From Flavobacteriaceae bacterium (GTDB lineage: Bacteria > Bacteroidota > Bacteroidia > Flavobacteriales > Flavobacteriaceae): a DNA stretch of 44,517 bases. The translations under genes were made by a program, and so were the position numbers. The notes under the pieces are model-generated. The model worked only from the letters and a program-made list of their open reading frames with translations, was not told where the DNA came from and did not search any database. The DNA lies in the NCBI GenBank assembly GCA_016764435.1, contig JAESRX010000020.1, positions 1 through 44,517 of the forward strand, read 5' to 3'. Positions 25,599-34,473 of this stretch are shown here, one piece after another (the first letter of the stretch is position 1; every line of letters starts with the position of its first letter).

Positions 25599-26653
25599 GA
25601 TTCAATTAAAGTAAAACTATGGTTTTCACCTCTAAATTGATTGTACAATAACACCTTCTTAATTCCATTCTCTGGCTTATTATTCAGTTTAGTCACTGCT
25701 GGAATACTCTTGGTTTTACAAATGTTTGCGGCCATCCACAAGCCAAACGCTGAGGCCGTATTGTATTCTCCCGACAAGTGTTTATAATACAATTGTTGGG
25801 TATTCTTAAATAGTGTCTGTTGAAATCCTGAATAAAAATCTTGAAAATCCTTGTCTCCATTAATTCCCAATACAACCACATCAATTTCTGCTACCGTTAA
25901 GTTATTCGTTGCTAAGAAAGAGGTTGCTTTTTTAGCAATTTCTTCCTGTGTACAGGTATCTATTATTTGAACATCGATGAGTTTTGCATAGCTGTTCTTT
26001 GATTTTTTATTTCCGAGTGCAAAAAAACTTGCCCCTTCACTAAAGACAGTTCCTATAGAGTTGGATTTTAAAATCCCATTAGACAATGACTTTTCTTCTT
26101 TAATCTGACCTAATAAACGGTATAATTCCGTTGTATAATCACCTAACTCATCTACACCGCCTACTAGAACACTCTCTTCACCTTCTTGAATCATTAATAA
26201 GGCGTCAATTAATGCAATTTCAAAAGAAGTCGCATTGTGTACATAGGTCATATTATACGCATTACATTTTAAGGCTAAAGCGATTTGTCCTCCGACAGTG
26301 TTATGTGTAGATTGAATGAAGGAAGTAGGTGTTAAAAATGCTTCCTTATTCTCAATTAATTTTTTCAAAAACTTCTCCGAATCTATTAAACAGCCCATTC
26401 CTGTTCCTGTAATAATAGCATCCGGATTGCTTAAATCAGCTTCTTTTAAGGCTATGTTTGCCGCAACTACGCTGTTTTTCACTCCACTTGCCATCCTGCG
26501 TATCATTGCAGGTTTTATGTATGCTTTATAAGTGGGCTTATGTACTTTTACAACAGGTTCTTTTAGCTCCTTAAACAAGTCCAATAAAGTTTCGAAATTA
26601 GTGGATTCCTGAGCGGAAACACACCCCATTCCATTTATATAACACGTTTTCAT
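25592..26653 (-). CDS. Ketosynthase-fold chain-length-factor-like protein without active Cys
   Basis: 353 aa from the ATG at 26653, which overlaps the ketosynthase stop as ATGA; an upstream start is less likely. The thiolase-fold pattern is present (MKTCYINGMGCVS, SVLVGGVDEL), but where active ketosynthases have TACSSS this protein reads YVHNATSFEI, and the GHT-type His is replaced around KHLSGEYNTASAFG. It therefore cannot condense on its own. Chain length factors of this type pair with an active ketosynthase, here surely the upstream gene product, as in KS-CLF pairs of type II polyketide and aryl-polyene systems. Confidence 0.85.
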   Translation of the reverse strand: MKTCYINGMGCVSAQESTNFETLLDLFKELKEPVVKVHKPTYKAYIKPAMIRRMASGVKNSVVAANIALKEADLSNPDAIITGTGMGCLIDSEKFLKKLIENKEAFLTPTSFIQSTHNTVGGQIALALKCNAYNMTYVHNATSFEIALIDALLMIQEGEESVLVGGVDELGDYTTELYRLLGQIKEEKSLSNGILKSNSIGTVFSEGASFFALGNKKSKNSYAKLIDVQIIDTCTQEEIAKKATSFLATNNLTVAEIDVVVLGINGDKDFQDFYSGFQQTLFKNTQQLYYKHLSGEYNTASAFGLWMAANICKTKSIPAVTKLNNKPENGIKKVLLYNQFRGENHSFTLIESC

Positions 26654-27852
26654 AGCGCTGTTTTTGAGAAAATAATAGTTGAACAATTCCCACCAAAACC
26701 AAAGGAATTGGATAAGACATGATGGAGCTGTTTTTGAATCACCTCCACTACTGGAATTAAATTTGTTGTAGGAATAGCCTCTTTAAAATTCAAATTTGGA
26801 AACACCACATTGTTTTGAATAGCGAGTACAGAATACACCGCTTCTATAGCAGCAGCAGCGGCCAATGTGTGCCCAGTATATGCTTTAGTAGAGCTAAAAG
26901 AAGGGATTTCCTCTTTAAAAACATTGATTAAGGCCCTGCTTTCAGACATGTCATTATTAGGAGTAGCGGTCCCATGCGCATTTATATAATCAATATCCTT
27001 AGGCATTAGAGACGCTACAGAAAGCGCTTTTTCCATTGCCAGTGTTGCCCCAATTCCCTCTTCCGATGATGCTGTTTGATGAAACGCATCATTAGCATTG
27101 GCATAACCAGTGACATAGGCTAAAACTTTCTTTTTACTTTTTTCAACAATAGCCTCCGATTCTAGGACTAAATAAGCAGCTGCTTCTCCTAGGTTCAAAC
27201 CATTTCTACTGGCATCAAAGGGCTTACAATTTTCCTCTGAAAGAATCATTAATGTATTAAATCCGTTAATGGTAAATTTTGAAAGACAATCTGCTCCTCC
27301 TACAATTACTCGGTCTAATTTCCCTGCTTTTATAAGCCTTGCTCCAAGCATAATGGCATTTGCAGAGGAAGAACAAGCGGTACTTATAGTGGTTACAAAA
27401 TCTTTAATTCCCAAACTACGGGCTAATTTCTTAGTCGCATCACCTGCATTGTGAGCTTCTATGTATTTTTGCTGTGCTGCATTTGTTAAGATGGACTCAT
27501 AATACTGCTCTGTTTTATCCATACCTCCAACACTTGTGGCAGAAATTATCCCCGTACGACATTCATTAATATTGGTAATATTAGCATTTTTAACAGCTTC
27601 TTTACAGGCCATTTCTGCCAACAATGCGGTACGGGAATAATTGTTGTTTTCGGGTATCTTTAAGAGAGATATCAATTCGTTATCCGAGTAATTTATCTCC
27701 CCTACTTTAATATGAGAAGCGTGTACGGTGTCAATCTTCTTAATTTGGGATATCCCATCGTTTTTTTGTATTAGCGAATTATAATTCTCTTCTACATTAT
27801 TCCCAATGGCAGAAATAATCCCCATTCCAGTGATAGCAACACCTTTACTCAT
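26650..27852 (-). CDS. Beta-ketoacyl-ACP synthase (KAS II type), partner of the CLF
   Basis: 400 aa from the ATG at 27852, 1 nt after the ACP stop; the longer ORF start adds a hydrophobic stretch foreign to the family. Start motif MSKGVAITGMGIISAIG. Active-site Cys160 in ISTACSSSANAI, His in INAHGTATPNND and His in AYTGHTLAAAAA are all intact, followed by the C-terminal NSFGFGGNCS. It performs decarboxylative condensation of malonyl-ACP onto the growing aryl polyene. The order ACP-KAS-CLF without gaps suggests an iterative type II module. Confidence 0.92.
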   Translation of the reverse strand: MSKGVAITGMGIISAIGNNVEENYNSLIQKNDGISQIKKIDTVHASHIKVGEINYSDNELISLLKIPENNNYSRTALLAEMACKEAVKNANITNINECRTGIISATSVGGMDKTEQYYESILTNAAQQKYIEAHNAGDATKKLARSLGIKDFVTTISTACSSSANAIMLGARLIKAGKLDRVIVGGADCLSKFTINGFNTLMILSEENCKPFDASRNGLNLGEAAAYLVLESEAIVEKSKKKVLAYVTGYANANDAFHQTASSEEGIGATLAMEKALSVASLMPKDIDYINAHGTATPNNDMSESRALINVFKEEIPSFSSTKAYTGHTLAAAAAIEAVYSVLAIQNNVVFPNLNFKEAIPTTNLIPVVEVIQKQLHHVLSNSFGFGGNCSTIIFSKTAL

Positions 27853-27853
27853 C

Positions 27854-28108
27854 CTAATTTCTGTTATCCATAATAAACTGAGCCATAGAATTAATAGACT
27901 CAAAAATTGTTTTCCCTTTTTTAGGGTCTGAAATTTTAATACCGTAATCTTTATCTAGGATTACAATCAATTCTAATGCGTCAATAGAATCCAAGCCTAA
28001 GCCATCTCCAAACAGCGTATCATCATCCTGAATATCATCGATAGATAAATCTTCTAAATTTAAGTTTTCGATAATTTTTTCTTTCAATTCTATTTTTAAA
28101 TTTTCCAT
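27854..28108 (-). CDS. Acyl carrier protein 1
   Basis: 84 aa, acidic. The phosphopantetheine site is Ser41 in GLGLDSIDALEL. It is directly followed by the KAS/CLF pair (1-nt gap) and is therefore probably the carrier for polyene elongation. It is one of two ACPs in the cluster; the other is at 38708-38950. Confidence 0.93.
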   Translation of the reverse strand: MENLKIELKEKIIENLNLEDLSIDDIQDDDTLFGDGLGLDSIDALELIVILDKDYGIKISDPKKGKTIFESINSMAQFIMDNRN

Positions 28109-28113
28109 ATTTT

Positions 28114-28728
28114 CTAATTCTTGTATAATTTAATTAATTCTTTTGCACTGTGAGGTATGCTCCCTTTTTCTGATATTAAATACATAAAAACATCCACAGA
28201 CTGATCATCTACATTGGTCCAACCACTTAATACAGTCGTTGCTTTCCCTGATTGAATCAAACTATTTTCATAGGTATAATGTACCGTTTCATTGTATTGA
28301 CTAAAGACAAAAAACACATTTTCACTTTTCAAGCCATGTCGTATACTTATTTCTCCAATGCCAATATTAGGCAATGTATAAACAAAAACAGATGGACTCG
28401 GAAAATAATTATCTGGATCACTTATTGATTTTTGATGTTTTCTATCCGTGTCTAAGCTAGATGCATTGTTAGACAATACAACTGCTGTGTTCGTTTCTTT
28501 AATCGTTATTTTTGCGTTATTCACAAGAATTTCACTGGTTAAAAACGCAATTTTACTCAAACTATCCATCTTAAAAAACTTCGCGTATTTTAATCCCAAA
28601 AAATGATATACATTCTTTAAAAAAACAGTCATTTCTGTTTCTTTGTCCGAATAGATTATTTCTCCGTTTAGATTAACACTATTATTTTTTATTTTACAAT
28701 AGTTATGTATGTATAATTTTTTATCCAA
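28114..28728 (-). CDS. Half-size ketosynthase-like protein (possible second chain-length factor)
   Basis: 204 aa. I read it as the N-terminal half of a ketosynthase fold: LTSEILVNNAKITIKETNTAVVLS corresponds to the KAS region before the active site, then FPSPSVFVYTLPNIGIGEI takes the place of the nucleophile elbow without a Cys, then VFFVFSQ. The C-terminal half with the two His residues is absent. Short chain-length-factor-like proteins of this kind (Ketoacyl-synt_2 family) occur in aryl-polyene clusters. It lies 9 nt after the methyltransferase and 5 nt before ACP 1. Family membership is moderate confidence; role is inference. Confidence 0.7.
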   Translation of the reverse strand: MDKKLYIHNYCKIKNNSVNLNGEIIYSDKETEMTVFLKNVYHFLGLKYAKFFKMDSLSKIAFLTSEILVNNAKITIKETNTAVVLSNNASSLDTDRKHQKSISDPDNYFPSPSVFVYTLPNIGIGEISIRHGLKSENVFFVFSQYNETVHYTYENSLIQSGKATTVLSGWTNVDDQSVDVFMYLISEKGSIPHSAKELIKLYKN

Positions 28729-28737
28729 AATAGTTGA

Positions 28738-29799
28738 TTATTTTTTTCCACAAACTAATATTGTATGGTATTCTCCCACGGCAATATCCTCTTTGATAAC
28801 CAATCCTACTTTGTCTATTAATTTTCTAAATACTTCCGAAGAATACATTTTACTATTCCCATTTGCCATGGTAGTGAAGTAAAGTGAAGTAGCCTCTAGA
28901 ATAAAGCGAGCATTGTCAAATTTCTGGCGATCTGTAAAAGTTTCCATAATCAACAATTCAGCATCTTCCCCCATAGAATCAACACATACAGAAAGAATTT
29001 TTACAATTTCATCTTCAGAAAAACAATCTAAAAACTGGCTCATCCAATACGTATCTGCACCTTTCGGAATTTGCGGATTTTCTGACAGCCAATCGATATA
29101 ATGTCCTGTTACTCTCTCCTTAAAATCGTAGGCTTTTACATTTTCTAAGGCCTTGTTTAATTGCCCTGGTAAATCTACGATTGTCACCGCTACCTCCTCA
29201 CTATATTTACAAGCTGCGATGGCAAATTTTCCTGTATTCCCTCCAATATCAAAAATAGTTTTAGGATTTTTACGAAACACGGTTTCCAATGCGGTCTCAA
29301 ATACCTCATCCGAATAATGATGGTCAAACTCAAACCAAGATTTTTTTGCTTCTGGATCTAATTCTGACAATCCTTCATAGATGGTACTCCATTCTCCAAG
29401 TTCTTTTAAACCTTCTGGCTTCTTGTTCTTTATCGCATCGTTTAAATGGTAAAGCCCTTTATAACACACATCATTCGTGAAATTTAGGTTCACATTTACT
29501 GTTTCGTGATACGTTAAAAAGTATCCGGTTTTCGTCAGTTCGTATTGTCGTTTATTGTTTTTTTCAACAATATCAGAACTTTCGGCAATTTCCAACAAAA
29601 CACCTAATCCATACGTACTTACATTTAATTGTTTTGACAATTCCTCTATGGTTATTCCTCCTTGATGTCTTGTATCGAAAATTAAATTTAATACCCCAAG
29701 TTTCCGAAGTGAAACTGTCGTTTGAAATACAAACGGAGCGAAGGCAATTCGTTGAGCTTGTTCTAAAGCATCAATTGCCTTTAATGTTTTTACTGACAT
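28738..29799 (-). CDS. SAM-dependent methyltransferase (O-methyltransferase fold) lacking the usual catalytic His
   Basis: 353 aa. An N-terminal dimerisation/winged-helix domain (about 1-100; TIEELSKQLNVSTYGLGVLLE) and a C-terminal Rossmann domain with SAM motif FDIGGNTGKFA (183-193), as in acetylserotonin/caffeate O-methyltransferases. In those enzymes a catalytic His sits in the LHDW-like motif; here the segment is SQFLDCFSEDE with Asp258 at that place. Loss of the His argues against normal O-methylation and fits C-methylation. Flexirubin chromophores often carry a ring methyl ortho to the phenol, so this is the obvious candidate (inference). A 64-nt gap follows the upstream ketosynthase, the largest in the operon. 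Confidence 0.87.
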   Translation of the reverse strand: MSVKTLKAIDALEQAQRIAFAPFVFQTTVSLRKLGVLNLIFDTRHQGGITIEELSKQLNVSTYGLGVLLEIAESSDIVEKNNKRQYELTKTGYFLTYHETVNVNLNFTNDVCYKGLYHLNDAIKNKKPEGLKELGEWSTIYEGLSELDPEAKKSWFEFDHHYSDEVFETALETVFRKNPKTIFDIGGNTGKFAIAACKYSEEVAVTIVDLPGQLNKALENVKAYDFKERVTGHYIDWLSENPQIPKGADTYWMSQFLDCFSEDEIVKILSVCVDSMGEDAELLIMETFTDRQKFDNARFILEATSLYFTTMANGNSKMYSSEVFRKLIDKVGLVIKEDIAVGEYHTILVCGKK

Positions 29800-29863
29800 G
29801 TTTTTCTTTATGATTAATATTACAACAACTTTTTTTTAGCCTTGTAAATATATATGATAACTA

Positions 29864-31027
29864 TTAATTTAATCCTTTTTTCCTGCTATTTTTTTTCAAA
29901 ATCAAAGCCGTATTGCTTCCTCCAAAGCCTGAAGCCGTTTTAAGAAATACGGAAAGTGATTTATTATGATTCTCTTTTATGATATTTAAGGGAACAGAAA
30001 CCCCCATTTCATCAAATCCCAAAGAGGAAATTAAGGTGTTTTGATGTAAACTCATAAGCCCTATAACCGTTTCTAACAAGCCAGAAGCTCCTAGCGTATG
30101 CCCATAATATGCTTTTAAACTATTGACGGGAACCTTGTCTAACTTCGCTCTTTGAAAAGCAATGCTTTCCATCTCATCATTAAAAATTGTCGCGGTGCCG
30201 TGAGCGGATACATAATCGATGTCTGTTGCCTCAAGTTTCGCTTCTTTTAAAGCAGCTTGAATCGATAAAAACAAGCCCTCTCCTGTTCTGGAAGGACCAG
30301 AAATATGATTGGCGTCATTACACGATGCATTTCCTACTACTTCTACTACGTCCACTGAAGTAGCATCGTAGGTTTTTCGCATTAATACCGACGCTATGGC
30401 TTCTCCTATAGTGATCCCATCCCTGTTTTTAGAGTAGGGTCTACATGGAGTACTACTAATGGCTTGAAAAGACTCAAAACCAGCAACAATAAAATCGGAC
30501 ACCAAATCCCCACTTACTATTATAACATCTTCATATAAATCTGCTTGCATTAATTGTTTTGCAACAGCAACTGCCAACACTCCCGAAACACAAGCATTTG
30601 ACACAACAATTGCTGGATTCTTCAACTTAAAAAAACCTTGAATTTTCTCACCCAACACCGGTAAATATGCGCGAGAAGGATCCTTATAAAATGCGGTATC
30701 CTTTGCTAAAACATCTATATTCCCTTTGGTGGTAGAGATAATTAATCCAGTCTTAGAATTAATTTTAAAATTAGACGCGCCCAATAACTTACTCACAGAG
30801 AGTATCATTAACCTTTCTAATGGCGTATAAAGTTCTACATCTCCGATCTCAGCAAACAGCTGATCTCCTTTGTTTTTATCAATAATAGCACTGTAAAAAG
30901 AATCTTTCCCGATACGACGATGCTTTTTTATACCTGAATTGTTTTTTAATAAATTATTAAAATTCTCAATACTAGAATCCCCTAAAGGCGATAAGATATG
31001 ATGATTTGTTATATATACTTTGTTCAT
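29864..31027 (-). CDS. Beta-ketoacyl-ACP synthase (second KAS)
   Basis: 387 aa from the ATG at 31027, which has GGAA at a suitable distance; ATGs at 31036 and 31072 are alternatives. Cys146 in SNACVSGVLAVAV, His in SAHGTATIFNDE and His in YYGHTLGASGL are intact, as is ASGFGGSNTA at the end. Shorter and more diverged than the KAS of the CLF pair. It may serve starter loading or the dialkylresorcinol chain. Follows the thioesterase gene closely. Confidence 0.9.
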   Translation of the reverse strand: MNKVYITNHHILSPLGDSSIENFNNLLKNNSGIKKHRRIGKDSFYSAIIDKNKGDQLFAEIGDVELYTPLERLMILSVSKLLGASNFKINSKTGLIISTTKGNIDVLAKDTAFYKDPSRAYLPVLGEKIQGFFKLKNPAIVVSNACVSGVLAVAVAKQLMQADLYEDVIIVSGDLVSDFIVAGFESFQAISSTPCRPYSKNRDGITIGEAIASVLMRKTYDATSVDVVEVVGNASCNDANHISGPSRTGEGLFLSIQAALKEAKLEATDIDYVSAHGTATIFNDEMESIAFQRAKLDKVPVNSLKAYYGHTLGASGLLETVIGLMSLHQNTLISSLGFDEMGVSVPLNIIKENHNKSLSVFLKTASGFGGSNTALILKKNSRKKGLN

Positions 31028-31037
31028 AAGTTCCATG

Positions 31038-31451
31038 TTATAGCAGTCCTTTACTTTTCTTCCAAGATTCAAAAAACGGGGGTAAGTTTAAGGATAACTG
31101 ATTGGAATCATCCACAAAAACTTGTACCGTTTTCCCCGTACAAACAACAGCACCATCTGGATTAAAAATTTTATAATGAAATATCATTTTAGCGGCTGGT
31201 GAATTTTCAAACGTTGTTTCTATGGTTGCAATATCTCCATATCTTAAGGGTAATTTATGCTTGCAAGAAGACGCTATAATAGGCGTCACATAGCCATGAG
31301 ATTGCACGTCTAAATAGGAAATTCCATGTTTACTACCAAAATCCTCTCTTCCATCTTCAAAATAAGTGATATAATTTCCGTGCCAAACTATCCCTAACGG
31401 GTCTGTTTCATTAAAGCGTATTCGTATCGTTGTTGTTTCTTTTAATTTCAT
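31038..31451 (-). CDS. 4HBT-family acyl-CoA/ACP thioesterase
   Basis: 137 aa from the ATG at 31451 (1 nt after the permease stop; the longer ORF start runs into the permease). The hotdog fold motif RFNETDPLGIVWHGNYITYFEDGRE (about residues 11-35) carries the catalytic Asp and the HGNY element of 4-hydroxybenzoyl-CoA thioesterases. It probably releases acyl chains from ACP or CoA or edits stalled intermediates. Confidence 0.88.
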   Translation of the reverse strand: MKLKETTTIRIRFNETDPLGIVWHGNYITYFEDGREDFGSKHGISYLDVQSHGYVTPIIASSCKHKLPLRYGDIATIETTFENSPAAKMIFHYKIFNPDGAVVCTGKTVQVFVDDSNQLSLNLPPFFESWKKSKGLL

Positions 31452-31452
31452 T

Positions 31453-32727
31453 CTAATTGTTATTATTAACTTTGTCATAATACACAGAGAGGCCAAATAA
31501 CAGGACAAAAAAACCGCCGAGTAAACTAATCTCTGGTAAAATATCTACAAAACTAGCATCTCTCAAAATTACATCATAAAACCCATTAATTCCCCAATTC
31601 ATTGGTGAAATCCGAGCAATTATTTGCAAATATTCAGGCATGATAAAAACAGGAACCCACACCCCGCCAATGGCTGCTAAAATAACCACTAAGGTAGCAC
31701 CAAACGGAGCCGACTGTTCCGTGGTCGTGGCAACCGTTCCTAACAAAATACCTAAGCCAATCGCTGCAATACCAACAAAAAACGCCACTATAAAAAGAAG
31801 AATATAACTTCCATTTATCTCAAAAGAGGGCAATCCTAAGTATGGAAAAACATAAAAACCGACCATTAACATAAGTACAAACTGTAACATACATACTGAC
31901 ACATAGGTAATGACTTTACTTCCATAAAAAGTAATGTATGATACAGGGCTGGTTTTTAACCTGACAAAGGTTCCTTGATTTTTTTCTTTTACAATATTAA
32001 TAGACAAAGGAATGATGATAAAAAATATAGCAAATAACGTCCATGCAGGCACATTGTGTTGCACAGAATTAGGCATTTTATCTACCGATGAATTTGGTGT
32101 TATTTCTTTAAATGAAATTAGGGCATCTTGCTCAAAAAGCTGTTCTTCAATTTCAAGTTCTGTTTGAAAAATACTATAAATAGATTGTGTTTCTATTTTA
32201 GAAACCATTTTATCTATGGCATTTTTTATTCCATTTTTAAAGGACAATTGAGCTGCAGGATCAAAAAACAGTTTAATTTCCGGTGTGGCTATCTCTTTTT
32301 CTTTTCCCGAATCTTCTGTGGCATCTACGCCAAATTCATCCAGTATCTTTCCTACTTTTTTATGAATTTTTGCATTTAGATTCTTAGTTAAATTTGAAGG
32401 AATTACAATGGCTAATTGATACTTCCCTTTTAAAACAAGTTTTATGGCCGTTTCCTCTGATACCGACGCCTCCTCTATTTCGGTAACGATCTGAAAAACA
32501 CCGTTATCTTTTAAACTATTCACAATAGTTTCCGAGATAGCGTCTTTATCATGATCTACAAATAGGATCGGTATTTTCACTTCATTTAATTGCTTAAAGG
32601 AACTATCTTGAATAAGCGTTACGGTAACCACCAGAATTAACGGCATGATAAACAAAACCGCTAAGCCTCCCAAATCTCTTTTTAAGAGTAAAAATTCCTT
32701 CTGTGTTGCGATCCAAAGTTTATACAT
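31453..32727 (-). CDS. ABC-2 type transporter permease
   Basis: 424 aa. One N-terminal helix (about 20-40, LAVLFIMPLILVVTVTLI), a large extracytoplasmic domain, then five helices from about residue 230 (WTLFAIFFIIIPLSINIV ... IGLGILLGTVA ... ILAAIGGVWVPVF). This is the ABC2_membrane_3 arrangement (YhhJ/NatB-like exporters). It overlaps the ATPase gene by 8 nt and forms a homodimeric exporter with it. Likely cargo is a pigment part or lipid precursor. Confidence 0.92.
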   Translation of the reverse strand: MYKLWIATQKEFLLLKRDLGGLAVLFIMPLILVVTVTLIQDSSFKQLNEVKIPILFVDHDKDAISETIVNSLKDNGVFQIVTEIEEASVSEETAIKLVLKGKYQLAIVIPSNLTKNLNAKIHKKVGKILDEFGVDATEDSGKEKEIATPEIKLFFDPAAQLSFKNGIKNAIDKMVSKIETQSIYSIFQTELEIEEQLFEQDALISFKEITPNSSVDKMPNSVQHNVPAWTLFAIFFIIIPLSINIVKEKNQGTFVRLKTSPVSYITFYGSKVITYVSVCMLQFVLMLMVGFYVFPYLGLPSFEINGSYILLFIVAFFVGIAAIGLGILLGTVATTTEQSAPFGATLVVILAAIGGVWVPVFIMPEYLQIIARISPMNWGINGFYDVILRDASFVDILPEISLLGGFFVLLFGLSVYYDKVNNNN

Positions 32728-33475
32728 TATCTCTTAATTTTTCACCCGTAAGATGGAGGTATACATCTTCCAATCTCTGTGCGTTCTTTATACTTTCTAT
32801 CAATGCTATTGGACTGCCTTTTATTAAAATCTCCCCCGAATCTATAATGGCGATCTTAGAACAAAACTCTTGCGCCTCTTCCATATGATGCGACGTATAA
32901 ATAATGGTAGTCCCTTCCTTATTTAAGGATTTTAAATAATCAATTATCACATGCCTAGATTGAACATCCACCCCTACGGTAGGCTCATCTAAAAACAAAA
33001 TTTCAGGATTATGAAGCGTCCCCGCAATTAAGTTAATTCGCCTTTTCATTCCTCCTGAAAACGATTGTATCTTTTTATCTTTAAATGCATAAAGCCCCAA
33101 TTCCTTTAATAAAAAATCGACCTTTACCCTAAGCTCTTTCTGTTTTACACCATACATAGCGCCAAAATAAATAAGATTTTCTTTGGCGGTTAAAGTCGGG
33201 TACAAGGCGTATTCTTGGGGTACAATCCCTATGAGTTGTAGCATTGTTTTCCTGTCTTTTTTATAGCGAAGCCCCTTGATTTCAACCAGCCCACTAGACG
33301 GTTTTATCAAACCACTCAAGATGGATATCAGGGTGGTTTTACCAGCACCATTTGGGCCTAACAAACCGAAGATTTCTCCTTGCTTTATATCCAGACTCAA
33401 ATTATTTAAGGCATAGACATCACTATCCACATACACTTTGGAAACCGTGGCTATATGGATTACTGTATTTCCCAT
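32720..33475 (-). CDS. ABC transporter ATP-binding protein
   Basis: 251 aa. Walker A GPNGAGKTTL, Q-loop IVPQEYALYP, signature SFSGGMKRR, Walker B EILFLDEPTVGVD and the H-loop YTSHHMEEA are all intact. It belongs to the CcmA/NatA-like exporters that pair with ABC-2 permeases. Lies 2 nt after the BtrH-like gene. Confidence 0.95.
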   Translation of the reverse strand: MGNTVIHIATVSKVYVDSDVYALNNLSLDIKQGEIFGLLGPNGAGKTTLISILSGLIKPSSGLVEIKGLRYKKDRKTMLQLIGIVPQEYALYPTLTAKENLIYFGAMYGVKQKELRVKVDFLLKELGLYAFKDKKIQSFSGGMKRRINLIAGTLHNPEILFLDEPTVGVDVQSRHVIIDYLKSLNKEGTTIIYTSHHMEEAQEFCSKIAIIDSGEILIKGSPIALIESIKNAQRLEDVYLHLTGEKLRDNV

Positions 33476-33477
33476 TA

Positions 33478-34473
33478 CTAAAGACTCTTTTTAAGATTTT
33501 TAAAAAAACGTTCTTCCTTGTCAGCTATAATCATTAATTTTTCCGATAATTTTGTATAACCGTCAAACTCGCTACTTCTATTTTTATACAATCGAGAAGC
33601 GTCCAAGGCAAAATCTCTCCATAAATCACCTATCATAGTAATTTCTGTTGAAAACTCAAGGAGCACTGGTTTTCCTAACACCTCCGAAGCTTCTTGTAAA
33701 AAAGCACCATAAATAAATCGAAATCCACCACCTCCAGTTCCTATCTCCTCTTGCATTCTAATGATTTGACCTAAATAATGATTTGTCTTTTTTACACCAA
33801 TTCTATGAGGCCATTTTTTAATGGCTTTTGCGACCATTCGAATCCCTTTAACTCCCACTATTGGCACAGGTGCCAGCATATCATTACAGGTAGATTTTAT
33901 AGCCTTTACAATGGCTTTTTTCAGTGGTAATTCTTCCGGAAAATCAGAAGGATAATACATATGCCCTCTAGGAGCCAATGCACCTTTAGCAAAACGTACA
34001 AGTTCTAATTCTTTAGCTGTAAGAACCGTTTTTGTTTCCATAACAGGATCCGAAATCAAATAATCACCTTGTTCTTTCCCATAAACAATTAAATTATGAG
34101 CATTGAAGTGAAATTTATATTCTTCCGGAAAATAAGTTAGATTATAGACCCCTACTTGTAGCCCTACAGGCTTGTCATTCGCCAACATTTGATCCAAGGC
34201 CATGGTTGCTTTTTTGGGAGTTCTAAACTTTTTCCTATTTACTTTAATCCCTAAGCGCTTGCAAAATCTTTTAAAAATCAAGCCAGGCATCGGTCTGAAA
34301 CTAACTGCCGGAGCAAGATTCACCTTTAAAAAGGGTAAGTAGACAAAAAAGAGCCCCGATCCGATGCCAAATGCCATGGGTTCACTAATAGGGTACCCAT
34401 GATGTTTCAATAAATTTGAAATGACACCATTCTCACAATGGGCCGATTGATGATGTGTAAAATCTAATTTCAT
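33478..34473 (-). CDS. BtrH-like acyltransferase (Cys-protease fold)
   Basis: 331 aa. The N-terminal BtrH_N pattern is plain: FTHHQSAHCENGVISNLL with candidate nucleophile Cys13, later the His in FNAHNLIVYG and the Asp in YLISDPV, a Cys-His-Asp triad. The C-terminal part corresponds to the DUF4872 region of BtrH. BtrH of butirosin biosynthesis moves an acyl chain from an ACP to an acceptor. Here that chemistry would suit the ester bond between aryl-polyene acyl-ACP and the dialkylresorcinol phenol (inference). It starts on the stop of the previous gene (TAATG) and is followed directly by the ABC transporter. Confidence 0.83.
   Translation of the reverse strand: MKLDFTHHQSAHCENGVISNLLKHHGYPISEPMAFGIGSGLFFVYLPFLKVNLAPAVSFRPMPGLIFKRFCKRLGIKVNRKKFRTPKKATMALDQMLANDKPVGLQVGVYNLTYFPEEYKFHFNAHNLIVYGKEQGDYLISDPVMETKTVLTAKELELVRFAKGALAPRGHMYYPSDFPEELPLKKAIVKAIKSTCNDMLAPVPIVGVKGIRMVAKAIKKWPHRIGVKKTNHYLGQIIRMQEEIGTGGGGFRFIYGAFLQEASEVLGKPVLLEFSTEITMIGDLWRDFALDASRLYKNRSSEFDGYTKLSEKLMIIADKEERFFKNLKKSL

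Noticed and set aside
29800..29863. Internal promoter in the 64-nt gap before the methyltransferase
   Set aside because: Closest match is TATATTTA, lacking the final G, and there is no -33 box; not supported enough.
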